Source of the DNA: Bacillus sp. FJAT-29814
GTDB taxonomy: Bacteria > Bacillota > Bacilli > Bacillales > Cytobacillaceae
DNA length: 64,000 nucleotides
NCBI RefSeq assembly: GCF_001510715.1
Contig: NZ_LMTJ01000015.1
Coordinates: 1 to 64,000, forward strand
Direction of reading: 5' to 3'
Numbering within the stretch: position 1 is the stretch's first letter; every line of letters starts with the position of its first letter. The position numbers were made by a program, and so were the translations under genes. Below the pieces are notes generated by a model that searched no databases, was not told the origin of the DNA, and saw only the letters and a program-made list of their open reading frames with translations. Positions 1-8,038 of the stretch are shown piece after piece.

Positions 1-82
1 TGCGGGTGAAGGGAGTCGAACCCCCACGCCTTGCGGCGCCAGATCCTAAGTCTGGTGCGTCTGCCAATTCCGCCACACCCGC
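1..82 (-). tRNA. tRNA-Leu (anticodon TAG)
   Basis: Read on the minus strand this folds as a complete class II tRNA with a long variable arm, a TTCGA T-loop and the anticodon TAG in a CCAGA-stemmed loop, so it reads CUA/CUG-type leucine codons. The discriminator base falls at window position 1, so CCA, if encoded, lies outside. It is the last visible member of a minus-strand tRNA cluster that presumably continues to the left. Confidence 0.95.
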
Positions 83-90
83 GAGTTAAA

Positions 91-165
91 TGGCTGGGCT
101 AGCTGGATTCGAACCAACGAATGACGGAGTCAAAGTCCGTTGCCTTACCGCTTGGCTATAGCCCA
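91..165 (-). tRNA. tRNA-Gln (anticodon TTG)
   Basis: The minus strand gives a 72-nt cloverleaf plus an encoded CCA (positions 91-93). The acceptor stem is TGGGCTA/TAGCCCA, the anticodon loop contains TTG and the T-arm has GGTTCGAATCC. It lies 8 nt from the tRNA-Leu, typical of a co-transcribed Bacillus tRNA cluster. Confidence 0.96.
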
Positions 166-224
166 ATATTCATTAAATTAGATAAGAAACAGGAAATGAA
201 TTGCGTTTCATTCCCCATCCCTGA

Positions 225-296
225 TGACCCCTACGGGATTCGAACCCGTGTTACCGCCGTGAAAGGGCGGTGTCTTAACCGCTTGACCAAGGGGCC
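225..296 (-). tRNA. tRNA-Glu (anticodon TTC)
   Basis: The minus strand gives a 72-nt tRNA with acceptor arm GGCCCCT pairing to AGGGGTC, anticodon TTC and T-loop TTCGAAT. The bases after the discriminator read TCA, so CCA is not encoded here, unlike in its neighbours tRNA-Gln, -Ser and -Asn. Confidence 0.95.
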
Positions 297-310
297 GAAT
301 TTTATTTAGC

Positions 311-401
311 TGGCGGAGAAGGAGGGATTTGAACCCTCGCGCCGCTTACGCGACCTACACCCTTAGCAGGGGCGCCTCTTCAGCCACTTGAGTACTTCCC
401 C
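311..401 (-). tRNA. tRNA-Ser (anticodon GCT)
   Basis: A class II tRNA of 91 nt including encoded CCA (311-313). The anticodon loop CTGCTAA carries GCT, reading AGC/AGU, and a long variable arm (about 340-360) follows. It is 4 nt away from the preceding tRNA-Asn, so the two must be processed from one transcript. Confidence 0.96.
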
Positions 402-405
402 AATA

Positions 406-480
406 TGGCTCCGCAGGTAGGATTCGAACCTACGACCGATCGGTTAACAGCCGATAGCTCTACCACTGAGCTACTGCGGA
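406..480 (-). tRNA. tRNA-Asn (anticodon GTT)
   Basis: A 75-nt tRNA including encoded CCA (406-408), acceptor arm TCCGCAG/CTGCGGA, anticodon GTT. It is the first gene of this visible minus-strand cluster; the AT-rich stretch 481-601 upstream is where its promoter would lie. Confidence 0.96.
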
Positions 481-601
481 ATAATCCCAATTTCACAACC
501 TCTAAAACAGGTTGTCGTCCTTTCGACTCTTTAAATTATAATAACGTAGCATGCTAAAGTCAATACGATTTTTAATAGAAATAACTGGATGAAGGAAATC
601 C

Positions 602-1075
602 TTATCCAATCTGAATCTCCTTTACCTTTACCAGCTTTCCTTTGCAAATTCCGCAAACATACTTACTTGTATTGATGCTTCTTTTTCTCTGGAAGGAAAG
701 ATTGCAATTTGAACACTTATATAAAAGGATTTTCTTCACGGTTCGTTTTTTCTTCACGTCCGGGAGCTGGTTGCAAAATCGTGGCGCCCCGACTTTTTTC
801 AAAAGAAATTTGAATTCCGGGTCCCGATGCTGGTAGCCTTTCCCCTCGAGGTGAAGATGATAATGGCATAATTCATGTTTAATGATCCCGATTAATTCGG
901 TTTCGCCCAGCTGGTCGAGATATTTTCTATTGATTTCAATATTATGGGTTCCCAACAAATAACGACCTCCGGTTGAACGTAATCTCGGGTTAAATGTCGC
1001 TTTATGGCGAAACGGCTTGCCAAAAGATTCAATTGAGATTTGTTCAACGAGCACTTGAAGTTCTGCGTCTTTCAT
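602..1075 (-). CDS. SprT-like zinc metalloprotease-fold protein
   Basis: A 157-residue cytoplasmic protein of the SprT/YdcK family. The zinc motif HELCH (IIKHELCHYHLHLEGKG) is near residue 65, and a C-terminal zinc ribbon follows with CSNC and CGIC pairs. I chose the ATG at 1075 because GGGGAG lies about 9 nt upstream; a longer reading would need a TTG at 1111 without a ribosome site. In B. subtilis the same gene lies between tex (ydcI) and a tRNA cluster, exactly as here. The family looks like a metalloprotease, but the substrate in Bacillus is unknown. It diverges from cmpA across 98 bp, and a TATAAT-like -10 for it is seen near 1115-1120. Confidence 0.9.
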   Translation of the reverse strand: MKDAELQVLVEQISIESFGKPFRHKATFNPRLRSTGGRYLLGTHNIEINRKYLDQLGETELIGIIKHELCHYHLHLEGKGYQHRDPEFKFLLKKVGAPRFCNQLPDVKKKRTVKKILLYKCSNCNLSFQRKRSINTSKYVCGICKGKLVKVKEIQIG

Positions 1076-1173
1076 TTTTTCGGTCTCCCCACTTTCTTTC
1101 GAACGTGACAACCTATTATAGCATATATTGTTTATACCCCTTATGAGATTTAACTTTTTGGGAGGTTTTCATA

Positions 1174-1287
1174 ATGCCCACTTGGTTTCAAAACCAAATG
1201 AAAAGAGCTTTTTATGAAAAGAACCGCTATCAGATCAAACTGCTAAACCAATGCTGGTTTTTTTACAGAAAAAAACACTGCCAATAA
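1174..1287 (+). CDS. cmpA: Cortex morphogenetic protein CmpA, 37 residues
   Basis: This tiny gene starts at an ATG preceded by a strong GGGAGG (1160-1165) at 8-nt spacing and ends with TAA at 1287. The product begins MPTWFQNQMKRAFYEK and ends in CWFFYRKKHCQ. Length, aromatic/basic composition and the position between the sprT-like gene and tex match CmpA, a mother-cell sporulation protein that works with ClpXP and SpoIVA to couple coat and cortex assembly. The identification rests on remembered family sequence and synteny. The last 17 nt of the gene form one arm of the tex terminator hairpin, so convergent transcripts overlap here. Standard gene finders easily miss it. Confidence 0.88.
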   Translation: MPTWFQNQMKRAFYEKNRYQIKLLNQCWFFYRKKHCQ

Positions 1288-1301
1288 GAGCAGTGTTTTG
1301 T
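1271..1301 (-). terminator. Intrinsic terminator of tex, inside the end of cmpA
   Basis: The arms AAAACACTGC (1272-1281) and GCAGTGTTTT (1290-1299) pair around an 8-nt loop. On the minus strand the stem is followed by a run of T residues (TTTTTTTCTG), so it should stop transcription of tex, whose stop codon is at 1305. One arm is cmpA coding sequence. Confidence 0.85.
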
Positions 1302-1304
1302 GCA

Positions 1305-3476
1305 TTAGGAAGGCTTTAGCATCGTCAACGCGACGCGGCCTTTTTTCATATCGACTGAATCTACCCAGACTGTGACGACATCCCCAACGGATACAATGTC
1401 GAGCGGGTGTTTGACGAAGCGGTTGCTTAGCTTGGAGATATGCACAAGCCCATCCTGCTTGACGCCAATATCGACGAACGCGCCAAAATCAACCACATTC
1501 CGGACTGTACCTTGCAGTTCCATACCCGGCTTGAGGTCCTCCAGCTTTAAAACATCCTTTTTCAATAGCGGTGCAGGAAGTTCATCTCGCGGATCCCGTT
1601 CTGGTCTCACCAGTGCATCAACAATATCCTTTAAAGTTAATTCTCCAATTGCGAGCTCTTCTGAAACAACCTTGAGATCTAGCCCGTTTAATGCGGTTTT
1701 TAACTCTTCCGACCCTAAATCGGCTGCGGAAAAACCAAGATTCTTCAGCAATCTTTCAACCTCGGAATAGTTTTCCGGGTGAATGCCAGTCCGGTCAAGC
1801 GGCTGCTTTCCGTCCAATACACGAAGGAATCCAATCGCCTGTTCAAACGTTTTTGCACCCAAACGCGGGACTTTCTTTAATTGCGAACGACTGGTAAACT
1901 TCCCGGCCTCTTCGCGCATTTTTACAATATTGTTGGCTGCGGTTTTATTAAGCCCGGCGACATACTGCAGCAACGAGGAAGAGGCAGTATTTACATTGAC
2001 TCCCACCTGGTTCACAGCTGTCTCCACGACAAAGTGCAAGGACTCGGACAGCCGTTTTTGTGACACATCATGCTGGTATTGGCCGACACCTACTGATTTC
2101 GGGTCAATTTTCACAAGTTCCGCCAAAGGGTCTTGGAGGCGGCGGGCAATTGAAACCGCACTTCTTTCTTCTACATGGAGGTTCGGAAACTCTTCTCGTG
2201 CAATGTCTGAGGCTGAGTACACACTCGCCCCTGCCTCATTGACAATTAAATAAAAGATTTCTCCTCCTGCTTCTTTTAAAATATCTGCGACAAATTGCTC
2301 GGTTTCCCTGGACGCTGTCCCGTTTCCGATTGCAACCATTTCTACATTAAACTCACGAAGTATATTGATAAACTTCTGTTTAGCTTCCTTCGTTTTTGAA
2401 ACAGGAGGATGCGGATAAATAACGTCTATCTTTAAAACCTTCCCGGTTTCATCAACTAACGCAAGCTTACAGCCTGTCCGATAAGCCGGGTCAACCCCCA
2501 ATACCATCTTTCCTTTTAGAGGCGGCTGCAATAACAGATTACGAAGATTTTCAGAGAAGATGTGTATCGCCTGTTCTTCCGCCTTTTCGGTCAACTCACC
2601 GCGGATTTCCCGCTCGATGGAAGGCTGAATCAGCCGTTTATAGCTATCCTCTATCGCCTCCAAAACATAGGCTGCAGAAGGAGCATGCTGTTTTTTAATC
2701 CATTTTCTCGACAGATAGTTAATGACGACATCGGGATTCATTTTAATTGAAACCCGCAGGATCTCTTCCTTTTCGCCGCGATTTAACGCCAGGATGCGGT
2801 GCGGAACAATTTTATTGACCGGTTCTTCATATTCATAGTACATTTCATAAACGTTTTTCTCGTCTTTTTCGGCTTCCTTGACAATCGAGACCACAGCACC
2901 TGATTTAAATGTTTCGCGGCGGATCCATTTTCGGCCGTCAGCATCATCGGAAACCATTTCGGCGATGATGTCCTTGGCCCCCGTAAGTGCATCCTCAATT
3001 GTGAGGACCGCTTTTTCTTCGGAAAGAAATTCTTTTGCTTTTTCCTCGATACTTTCGTTTGAAAAAGTTAGCAGCCATTGTGCCAGCGGTTCCAATCCTT
3101 TTTCTTTGGCAATCGTCGCTTTGGTCCGGCGTTTTTGTTTATAAGGGCGGTATAAGTCCTCCACCTCTTGGAGTTTTTCCGCTTTGACTATGCTTTTTTG
3201 GAGATCGTCTGTCAATTTTCCCTGTTCAGCGATAATCCGCAAGACTTCTTCTTTACGCTGTTCGAGGTTTTGGATGTATTGCCAGCGTTCCTGAATGGAG
3301 CGAATTTGCACCTCATCAAGCGCTCCGGTCATTTCCTTCCGGTAGCGGGCAATAAACGGGACGGTATTCCCTTCGTCTAATAAGCCTATTACGCTTTTTA
3401 CTTGTTTAAAAGATATAGCCAGTTCAGCAGCTACTTTGCTTAATAGCTGATCGTCTTTTACCAATGTTTCAGTCAC
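1305..3476 (-). CDS. tex: Tex family RNA-binding transcription accessory protein
   Basis: A 723-residue protein, close to the 719 residues of B. subtilis YdcI/Tex. The N-terminal Tex region includes LLDEGNTVPFIARYRKEMTG; a YqgF/RNase H-like domain starts near residue 320 (VLGVDPAYRTG); helix-hairpin-helix segments follow (VGVNVNTASSSLLQYVAGL); and a C-terminal S1 RNA-binding domain has GTVRNVVDFGAFVDIG. I set the start at the GTG at 3476 because GGAGG lies 8 nt upstream; the extra upstream residues in frame have no ribosome site. Tex is a cytoplasmic nucleic-acid-binding factor implicated in transcription and toxin expression in other bacteria. It sits directly after tandem terminators, so it should have its own promoter within about 65 bp. 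Confidence 0.96.
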   Translation of the reverse strand: MTETLVKDDQLLSKVAAELAISFKQVKSVIGLLDEGNTVPFIARYRKEMTGALDEVQIRSIQERWQYIQNLEQRKEEVLRIIAEQGKLTDDLQKSIVKAEKLQEVEDLYRPYKQKRRTKATIAKEKGLEPLAQWLLTFSNESIEEKAKEFLSEEKAVLTIEDALTGAKDIIAEMVSDDADGRKWIRRETFKSGAVVSIVKEAEKDEKNVYEMYYEYEEPVNKIVPHRILALNRGEKEEILRVSIKMNPDVVINYLSRKWIKKQHAPSAAYVLEAIEDSYKRLIQPSIEREIRGELTEKAEEQAIHIFSENLRNLLLQPPLKGKMVLGVDPAYRTGCKLALVDETGKVLKIDVIYPHPPVSKTKEAKQKFINILREFNVEMVAIGNGTASRETEQFVADILKEAGGEIFYLIVNEAGASVYSASDIAREEFPNLHVEERSAVSIARRLQDPLAELVKIDPKSVGVGQYQHDVSQKRLSESLHFVVETAVNQVGVNVNTASSSLLQYVAGLNKTAANNIVKMREEAGKFTSRSQLKKVPRLGAKTFEQAIGFLRVLDGKQPLDRTGIHPENYSEVERLLKNLGFSAADLGSEELKTALNGLDLKVVSEELAIGELTLKDIVDALVRPERDPRDELPAPLLKKDVLKLEDLKPGMELQGTVRNVVDFGAFVDIGVKQDGLVHISKLSNRFVKHPLDIVSVGDVVTVWVDSVDMKKGRVALTMLKPS

Positions 3477-3540
3477 TTGAATAACCTCCAATCCATCTTT
3501 ACCCATTTTAGCAAAATCAGTTGGGTATTTCATTTCAAAA

Positions 3541-3564
3541 AGAAAAGCAAGCCGTTAAGCTTGC
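3541..3564 (-). terminator. Intrinsic terminator just upstream of tex
   Basis: GCAAGC (3547-3552) pairs with GCTTGC (3559-3564), and on the minus strand the stem runs into TTTTCTTTTT. It is the second of two terminators between ndoA and tex, and it insulates tex from the ndoAI-ndoA transcript. Confidence 0.7.
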
Positions 3565-3597
3565 CTGAGCAGTTGAGTATGAGAACAGCATTATGTA

Positions 3598-3627
3598 TGA
3601 AAAAGCGCCCTTTAAATAAAGAGCGCA
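3598..3627 (-). terminator. Intrinsic terminator after ndoA
   Basis: The minus-strand hairpin GCGCTCTTTA/TAAAGGGCGC (one internal mismatch, 3606-3626) is followed by TTTTTC. It lies a few bases past the ndoA stop and closes the ndoAI-ndoA unit. Confidence 0.8.
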
Positions 3628-3633
3628 TATTGC

Positions 3634-3984
3634 TTAAAATTCGATGAGACCAAGGCTGATTTGCAAGGCTTCATCCACTTTCTCCATCATTTCGTCATCG
3701 AGATGGGTTATTTTATCGGTTAACCGCTGCTTATCAATTGTGCGAATTTGCTCTAACAGAATGACCGAATCTCGTTCAAATCCGTAGCGCTTCGCATCAA
3801 TTTCAACATGAGTAGGAAGCTTCGCTTTTTGAATTTGAGCCGTAATCGCTGCAATAATAACTGTGGGACTAAACCGATTCCCGATGTCGTTTTGGATGAC
3901 AAGTACCGGACGGACACCGCCTTGTTCAGAACCAACAACTGGGGATAGGTCCGCGAAATATACGTCACCACGTTTGACAATCAA
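3634..3984 (-). CDS. ndoA: mRNA interferase EndoA (MazF-type toxin)
   Basis: A 116-residue PemK/MazF-family endoribonuclease. The hallmark N-terminus is MIVKRGDVYFADLSPVVGSE, with GGVRPVLVIQND next; these regions hold the active-site Arg and the UACAU-specific cleavage fold known from B. subtilis EndoA. Length is the same as in B. subtilis. It follows the antitoxin gene with only 4 nt between, so toxin and antitoxin are made together. In B. subtilis this pair leads into rsbR-sigB-rsbX; here two terminators and then tex follow instead. The toxin is cytoplasmic and is neutralised by NdoAI. Confidence 0.97.
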   Translation of the reverse strand: MIVKRGDVYFADLSPVVGSEQGGVRPVLVIQNDIGNRFSPTVIIAAITAQIQKAKLPTHVEIDAKRYGFERDSVILLEQIRTIDKQRLTDKITHLDDEMMEKVDEALQISLGLIEF

Positions 3985-3988
3985 GGGA

Positions 3989-4270
3989 TTATCCTCCGCT
4001 AACTAGACGTTCGACTGTATGCTCTGCCTCATATTCTGCCTGGAATGCCTCAGATGCAATCAATAGATTAATCTTCGCCATCTCCATGTATCCGCGTCTC
4101 ATGGACTCGCGAATTTGTCTCTTTTTACGTTCGCGTAAATACATCTTTGTTGCTTGGTAGATAAACTCACTGCGGTTTACGTTTTCGAGCTTAACGAAAC
4201 CATCTAACTCGGTTAACAGATGTTGCGGTAATTCTACTAAGATTTCCGTAGTTGCGCTGGATTCAGACAC
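3989..4270 (-). CDS. ndoAI: Antitoxin EndoAI (ribbon-helix-helix)
   Basis: A 93-residue CopG/MetJ-like antitoxin, ending in AEYEAEHTVERLVSGG as in B. subtilis EndoAI. The start was set at the GTG at 4270 (VSESSATTE), which has GGAGG at 9-nt spacing and gives the family length; an ATG two codons upstream would sit only about 3 nt from the ribosome site. The N-terminal ribbon-helix-helix (ILVELPQHLLTELDGF) dimerises and binds DNA, and the C-terminal helix masks EndoA. The 269-bp AT-rich region up to alr should carry its promoter. Confidence 0.95.
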   Translation of the reverse strand: MSESSATTEILVELPQHLLTELDGFVKLENVNRSEFIYQATKMYLRERKKRQIRESMRRGYMEMAKINLLIASEAFQAEYEAEHTVERLVSGG

Positions 4271-4539
4271 AAACATACACCTCCACCATCACTACACACC
4301 AATTTTTTTTATGCTTTTTTCTTTCTATACGCAAAATTCAACCATGGTTATTGGCACCCAAAAAAGGGCAGTAAAAAATAAATTATCTATACCATCTTTT
4401 ATAATAGCACTATTCACAGCCGATGCATAGACTAAATATCATTCCTATTGTATTATAAGCCAATCTTTCGTTCTTTTATGCACAAATCAGCCGCCCTCAC
4501 ATAAATATGTTGAAGTTTTAAAAAAAACGACTAATTTTT

Positions 4540-5697
4540 TCAAAGAAGATAATTTTTTGACTCGACAATTTTCCCGCCTTTTTTATAAAGTCGGGGTACG
4601 CGTTTGGCGATGATGCAGGGTACTTCGTAATTAATCGTCTCCAGTTTGGCAGCAATCTCATTGACGGAAATCTCTTCATTCCCTGCCCTGCCGATCAATG
4701 TAACAGTCGTCCCAAGCGGTACCTGCTCTGAGAGGCGAATCATGCATTGATCCATACAGATTCTTCCGACAATCGGCGACCGCTTGCCGTTCACGAGCAC
4801 TTCCTGTCCCTGCAGCCTGCGAATCCAGCCGTCAGCATAACCGATCGGTATCGTGCCGATCCACTCCTCTTCTCCACTCTCATAGGTTGCCCCGTAACTG
4901 ACTTTTTCGCCCTTTGGCAATTTTTTCACATGGACAAGCTTTGCCTTTAACGCAAAAGCCTCCATTAGCGGGAAAGGTATTTCTTTTTCCATCTCCGGAG
5001 AAGGGGTTAAACCATACATGGCAATACCAAGCCGAACCGCATTAAAATAGGCCTTTGGAAATCGAATTGCAGCTGCACTATTGCTGGAATGGATGTATTT
5101 AGGCCTGCGTTCCAACTCGCCGATTATTTTTTCAAATCGCACAAATTGCTGCTCAAAATAAGTGTTATCCATTTCATCTGCCGTGGCAAAGTGCGTAAAA
5201 ATGCCTTCAAATACAAATCGCCCGTCCTCCGAAATCAGCCGCTCCAATTGCTTTAATTCCTCACTGTTTCGGACTCCAATCCGCCCCATTCCGGTGTCGA
5301 CCTTAATATGAACCGTCACCTTGGCGTCCTGCGGCAAATGCTTGGCCGCTTCGTGTAGCCACTCTTCCTGAAATACGGTTAGCGTGATGTTAAAGTCCGA
5401 TGCAACTTTCACATCCTGCGGGCGCGTCGCCCCCAGCACAAGAATAGGTGCTGTGATTCCGTTATTCCTTAAAGCAATCGCTTCATCCATAAACGCAACC
5501 GCCAAATAGACTGCCCCGGCATCAAGCGCCGTCTTTGCCACCTGGATATCTCCATGCCCATATGCATTTGCTTTAACCACAGCAAAAAGGGCCACATCAG
5601 CAGGCAGAAGCTTTTTTACGGCGGAAACATTTTCTGAGATACAATCCAAATCGACTTCTACCCATGTATCCCGATAAAAATATTCCTGCTCCTCCAT
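4540..5697 (-). CDS. alr: Alanine racemase
   Basis: A 385-residue PLP-dependent fold-type III alanine racemase making D-alanine for peptidoglycan. The PLP lysine motif AVVKANAYGHG is near residue 40, the catalytic tyrosine region KVSYGATYES near residue 265, and GRICMDQCMI follows in the C-terminal beta domain. I prefer the ATG at 5697 (MEEQEYFYRDTW), giving a length near the 389 residues of B. subtilis Dal; a TTG five codons earlier (5712) is the alternative. It lies between ydcC and ndoAI as in B. subtilis, and with ddl and murF in the same window supplies the D-Ala-D-Ala branch. Confidence 0.96.
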   Translation of the reverse strand: MEEQEYFYRDTWVEVDLDCISENVSAVKKLLPADVALFAVVKANAYGHGDIQVAKTALDAGAVYLAVAFMDEAIALRNNGITAPILVLGATRPQDVKVASDFNITLTVFQEEWLHEAAKHLPQDAKVTVHIKVDTGMGRIGVRNSEELKQLERLISEDGRFVFEGIFTHFATADEMDNTYFEQQFVRFEKIIGELERRPKYIHSSNSAAAIRFPKAYFNAVRLGIAMYGLTPSPEMEKEIPFPLMEAFALKAKLVHVKKLPKGEKVSYGATYESGEEEWIGTIPIGYADGWIRRLQGQEVLVNGKRSPIVGRICMDQCMIRLSEQVPLGTTVTLIGRAGNEEISVNEIAAKLETINYEVPCIIAKRVPRLYKKGGKIVESKNYLL

Positions 5698-5784
5698 AAT
5701 TCCACTTCCCAAATGTTTAAATGATTATTGTTTCATTTTAGCAAAAAACAAGAGCAGTCTCCAAATTTTAAAAGCAGCCAAACA

Positions 5785-5815
5785 AAATACAGGCCCAGCA
5801 CTGGAGCCTGTATTT
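5785..5815 (-). terminator. Hairpin terminator after the lipoprotein gene
   Basis: AAATACAGGC (5785-5794) pairs with GCCTGTATTT (5806-5815) around an 11-nt loop. On the minus strand it is followed by TTGTTTGG, a weak U-tract, just past the ydcC stop codon. Confidence 0.6.
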
Positions 5816-5823
5816 GCATCATA

Positions 5824-6840
5824 TTATTTAACCGCTTCACCTTGGACCGATTTAGCCACTTCAATCATTTCTTCACGTGTCAGGTTTTTCGAGGCAATCA
5901 TATAATCGACCCCATCCTGTGTCCAGCTGATGGAATTGTCTGTTACCGCGCCAATTGTGACGCCAAGGTCAACCAGGTCGCCGTCCACATACGTTGGGGA
6001 CGTTGCTGCGGCTTTTGCTTTTACTTTCTCCTGAACCAGAGTATATGATTTCTTCTTGCCGTCATAGGTTAGGACTACACGCTTGCCGTCCTCAATCTTC
6101 ACTTCTTTTTCTCCGGTAAGCTTGGTGCCTGCAATTTCATATGTCGGGTATTTAATCGTGAAGGATTGGTCGCCGCCACCTGCCATTGCCGGCATGTTAA
6201 GCTCGGCACGGGTCATGTTTTTCTTCATATCGAAGTCGTCTTTGTCAAAATCAGCATTAAATTTTACTTTGGCAAATTCAACTGTCACCAGGGCATTGCG
6301 ATCCGGATCCATCACTTTTACCACAGCTGGCGATAAATCTTTTCTATTCAGTTTAATTTCCTGTATGGGTAGCATACTATTATTTTGATAGCGGGTTTTT
6401 GTTTCAAACACATAGTGTTGTTTCGTAGTCGAGAATTTGGCTTCCTTGTCGGCAACAATATCATTGATCAGGGACTCGTACAGGTAGGCCTGACTGCTGT
6501 TTTGTGGCCAATCGCTTTGGAAGCGGAAGCTCTTTTTCAATGCTGGCGTCAGCACAAACACGCCTTCGTTATTCCTTAATATCATTTGGCTTTGATCTTT
6601 CTCCGCATTTTTCAGATTAACGCGATAGAAGTTCGGATCCATATGCCAGATTTCCACGTCGTAAACCTGTGAATCTGACCCCATCTTTAAAGTCATTTTT
6701 GCTTGAGCCTTGTAGCTTGTTAAGGCTTTCTGCTTTCCATCCAGCTCCTTCACTATATCTTCTTGCGATTTAGAGCCGCAGGCGGCGAGCATGAAGATGG
6801 CGATTAGCCCTGTGATGAGCAGCAACAACTTTTTCCTCAT
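5824..6840 (-). CDS. ydcC: LolA-like outer-leaflet lipoprotein (YdcC family)
   Basis: A 338-residue lipoprotein. The start at 6840 (MRKKLLLL) has AAGGGG 8 nt upstream and gives a proper signal peptide with lipobox LAAC at residues 17-20; an upstream in-frame ATG would add eight residues. The body is a LolA/LolB-like half barrel (MDPNFYRVNLKN, EIKLNRKDLSPAVVKVMD), and a C-terminal DUF4367-like segment ends SISWTQDGVDYMIASKNLTREEMIEVAKS. Related Firmicute proteins include germination lipoproteins such as GerS, and B. subtilis YdcC is linked to sporulation, so a spore-envelope role is plausible but not shown here. Anchored outside the membrane. Confidence 0.87.
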   Translation of the reverse strand: MRKKLLLLITGLIAIFMLAACGSKSQEDIVKELDGKQKALTSYKAQAKMTLKMGSDSQVYDVEIWHMDPNFYRVNLKNAEKDQSQMILRNNEGVFVLTPALKKSFRFQSDWPQNSSQAYLYESLINDIVADKEAKFSTTKQHYVFETKTRYQNNSMLPIQEIKLNRKDLSPAVVKVMDPDRNALVTVEFAKVKFNADFDKDDFDMKKNMTRAELNMPAMAGGGDQSFTIKYPTYEIAGTKLTGEKEVKIEDGKRVVLTYDGKKKSYTLVQEKVKAKAAATSPTYVDGDLVDLGVTIGAVTDNSISWTQDGVDYMIASKNLTREEMIEVAKSVQGEAVK

Positions 6841-7006
6841 TCCTTCAACCCCTTCTTGTCTCATTTCATATTATTGAGAAGAGAAAGGCAGGGATCAGGC
6901 AGTGATAACCGAAATGACCATAGCTGACCTTGTCTCTCCTAATTCTCTACGAATATATGAGACAACCCGTGGGAATATGCTAATGAAGTAAACAAGCCTA
7001 AAAAAA

Positions 7007-7354
7007 TTAATCCTCGAGAATGACTTGGGCAACCGCATAGTCTCTACTGTGTGAGATAGATAGGTGTCCCTTCGCCTCGGGCTTTACAATGTAGGGCTTG
7101 CCGAGGTCATCCGAGGCAATCTCAATATCCAGAAAGGAAAGGTCCTTCCCAATACCGGTACCAACCGCTTTGGCAAAGGCCTCTTTGGCCGCGAACCTCC
7201 CAGCTAAAAATTCAACCTTTCGCCGCTCCGGCAAGGCTTCAAATCGCTGTTTTTCTGCTTCCGTTAAGATTCGGTCGACGAATTTTTTTTGCCTGCTGAT
7301 CAACTCCTTGATTCGGGAAAGTTCAATTATATCTATGCCGATTCCTTTAATCAT
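7007..7354 (-). CDS. acpS: Holo-[acyl-carrier-protein] synthase
   Basis: A 115-residue 4'-phosphopantetheinyl transferase that loads CoA's phosphopantetheine onto apo-ACP for fatty acid synthesis. The start MIKGIGIDIIELSRI contains the Mg-binding Asp in GIDI; the second motif FAAKEAFAKA near residue 55 carries the other metal/CoA ligands. AGGAAG lies 7 nt before the ATG at 7354, so the long in-frame extension upstream is not used. Divergent from the rhomboid gene, separated by 90 bp, as in B. subtilis. Confidence 0.96.
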   Translation of the reverse strand: MIKGIGIDIIELSRIKELISRQKKFVDRILTEAEKQRFEALPERRKVEFLAGRFAAKEAFAKAVGTGIGKDLSFLDIEIASDDLGKPYIVKPEAKGHLSISHSRDYAVAQVILED

Positions 7355-7444
7355 TGCAATCTTCCTTCTATTTAAATTTACAGGTGCATAATAGTGTACA
7401 AGGTTAAGAAAACGTCTATCATGGTTATTGAGGGAGGTTTGGCC

Positions 7445-8035
7445 ATGTTCACTAGAACCGAGAGCTTCAGTGAGTTTCTTCGCTTCTATCCGATTGTTTC
7501 GTTTATAGTTGCGATCCATATCGTCTTATATCTTTTAACCATTCTACCAGTATTCCCAAACTTCTGGTTCATCGAAAACCTATCCGGGGTGAATCTTTAT
7601 ATTATGGAGGGGGAATTTTGGCGGCTCATTACCCCCACCTTTATGCACAGCGGTTTTTCGCACATGCTGTTTAACAGTTTTTCTCTGGTGTTATTCGGAC
7701 CAGCGCTGGAACGGATGCTTGGCGGAGTTAGATTTTTGCTTGTGTATCTAGTTTCCGGTTTTATTGCCAATGTTGCCACCTTATTGCTGGAGCCACTGAC
7801 TTACACCCACGTCGGATCGAGCGGGGCAATCTTTGGGCTTTTTGGCTATTATATCGCTATGATTGTTTTTCATAAAGATAGACTTTCCAAGCAAAACTCG
7901 CAAATCATCATCACACTTTGCGTAATCAGCTTAATTATGACATTTATTGAGCCGAATATTAATATCACGGCCCACCTGTTTGGACTGCTCGGCGGTTTTA
8001 TATTGGGGGCAGTTCCACAAAAAAACAGGGCTTAA
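7445..8035 (+). CDS. Rhomboid family intramembrane serine protease
   Basis: A 196-residue polytopic membrane protein. The catalytic serine is in HVGSSGAIFG and the catalytic histidine in NITAHLFGLLGG; the conserved loop WRLITPTFMHSGFSHMLFNSFSLV is also present. About six membrane segments are visible. The ATG at 7445 has GGGAGG 8 nt upstream; sequence further upstream would run into the acpS promoter. It corresponds to B. subtilis YdcA, divergent from acpS. The substrate is unknown. The C-terminus ends 3 nt before the convergent ydbT gene, whose stop codon is at 8039. Confidence 0.92.
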   Translation: MFTRTESFSEFLRFYPIVSFIVAIHIVLYLLTILPVFPNFWFIENLSGVNLYIMEGEFWRLITPTFMHSGFSHMLFNSFSLVLFGPALERMLGGVRFLLVYLVSGFIANVATLLLEPLTYTHVGSSGAIFGLFGYYIAMIVFHKDRLSKQNSQIIITLCVISLIMTFIEPNINITAHLFGLLGGFILGAVPQKNRA

Positions 8036-8038
8036 CCG

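Noticed and set aside
7355..7519. N-terminal extension of AcpS
   Set aside because: The start at 7354 has a good ribosome site and gives the family length; the extension would overlap the divergent rhomboid start and promoter.
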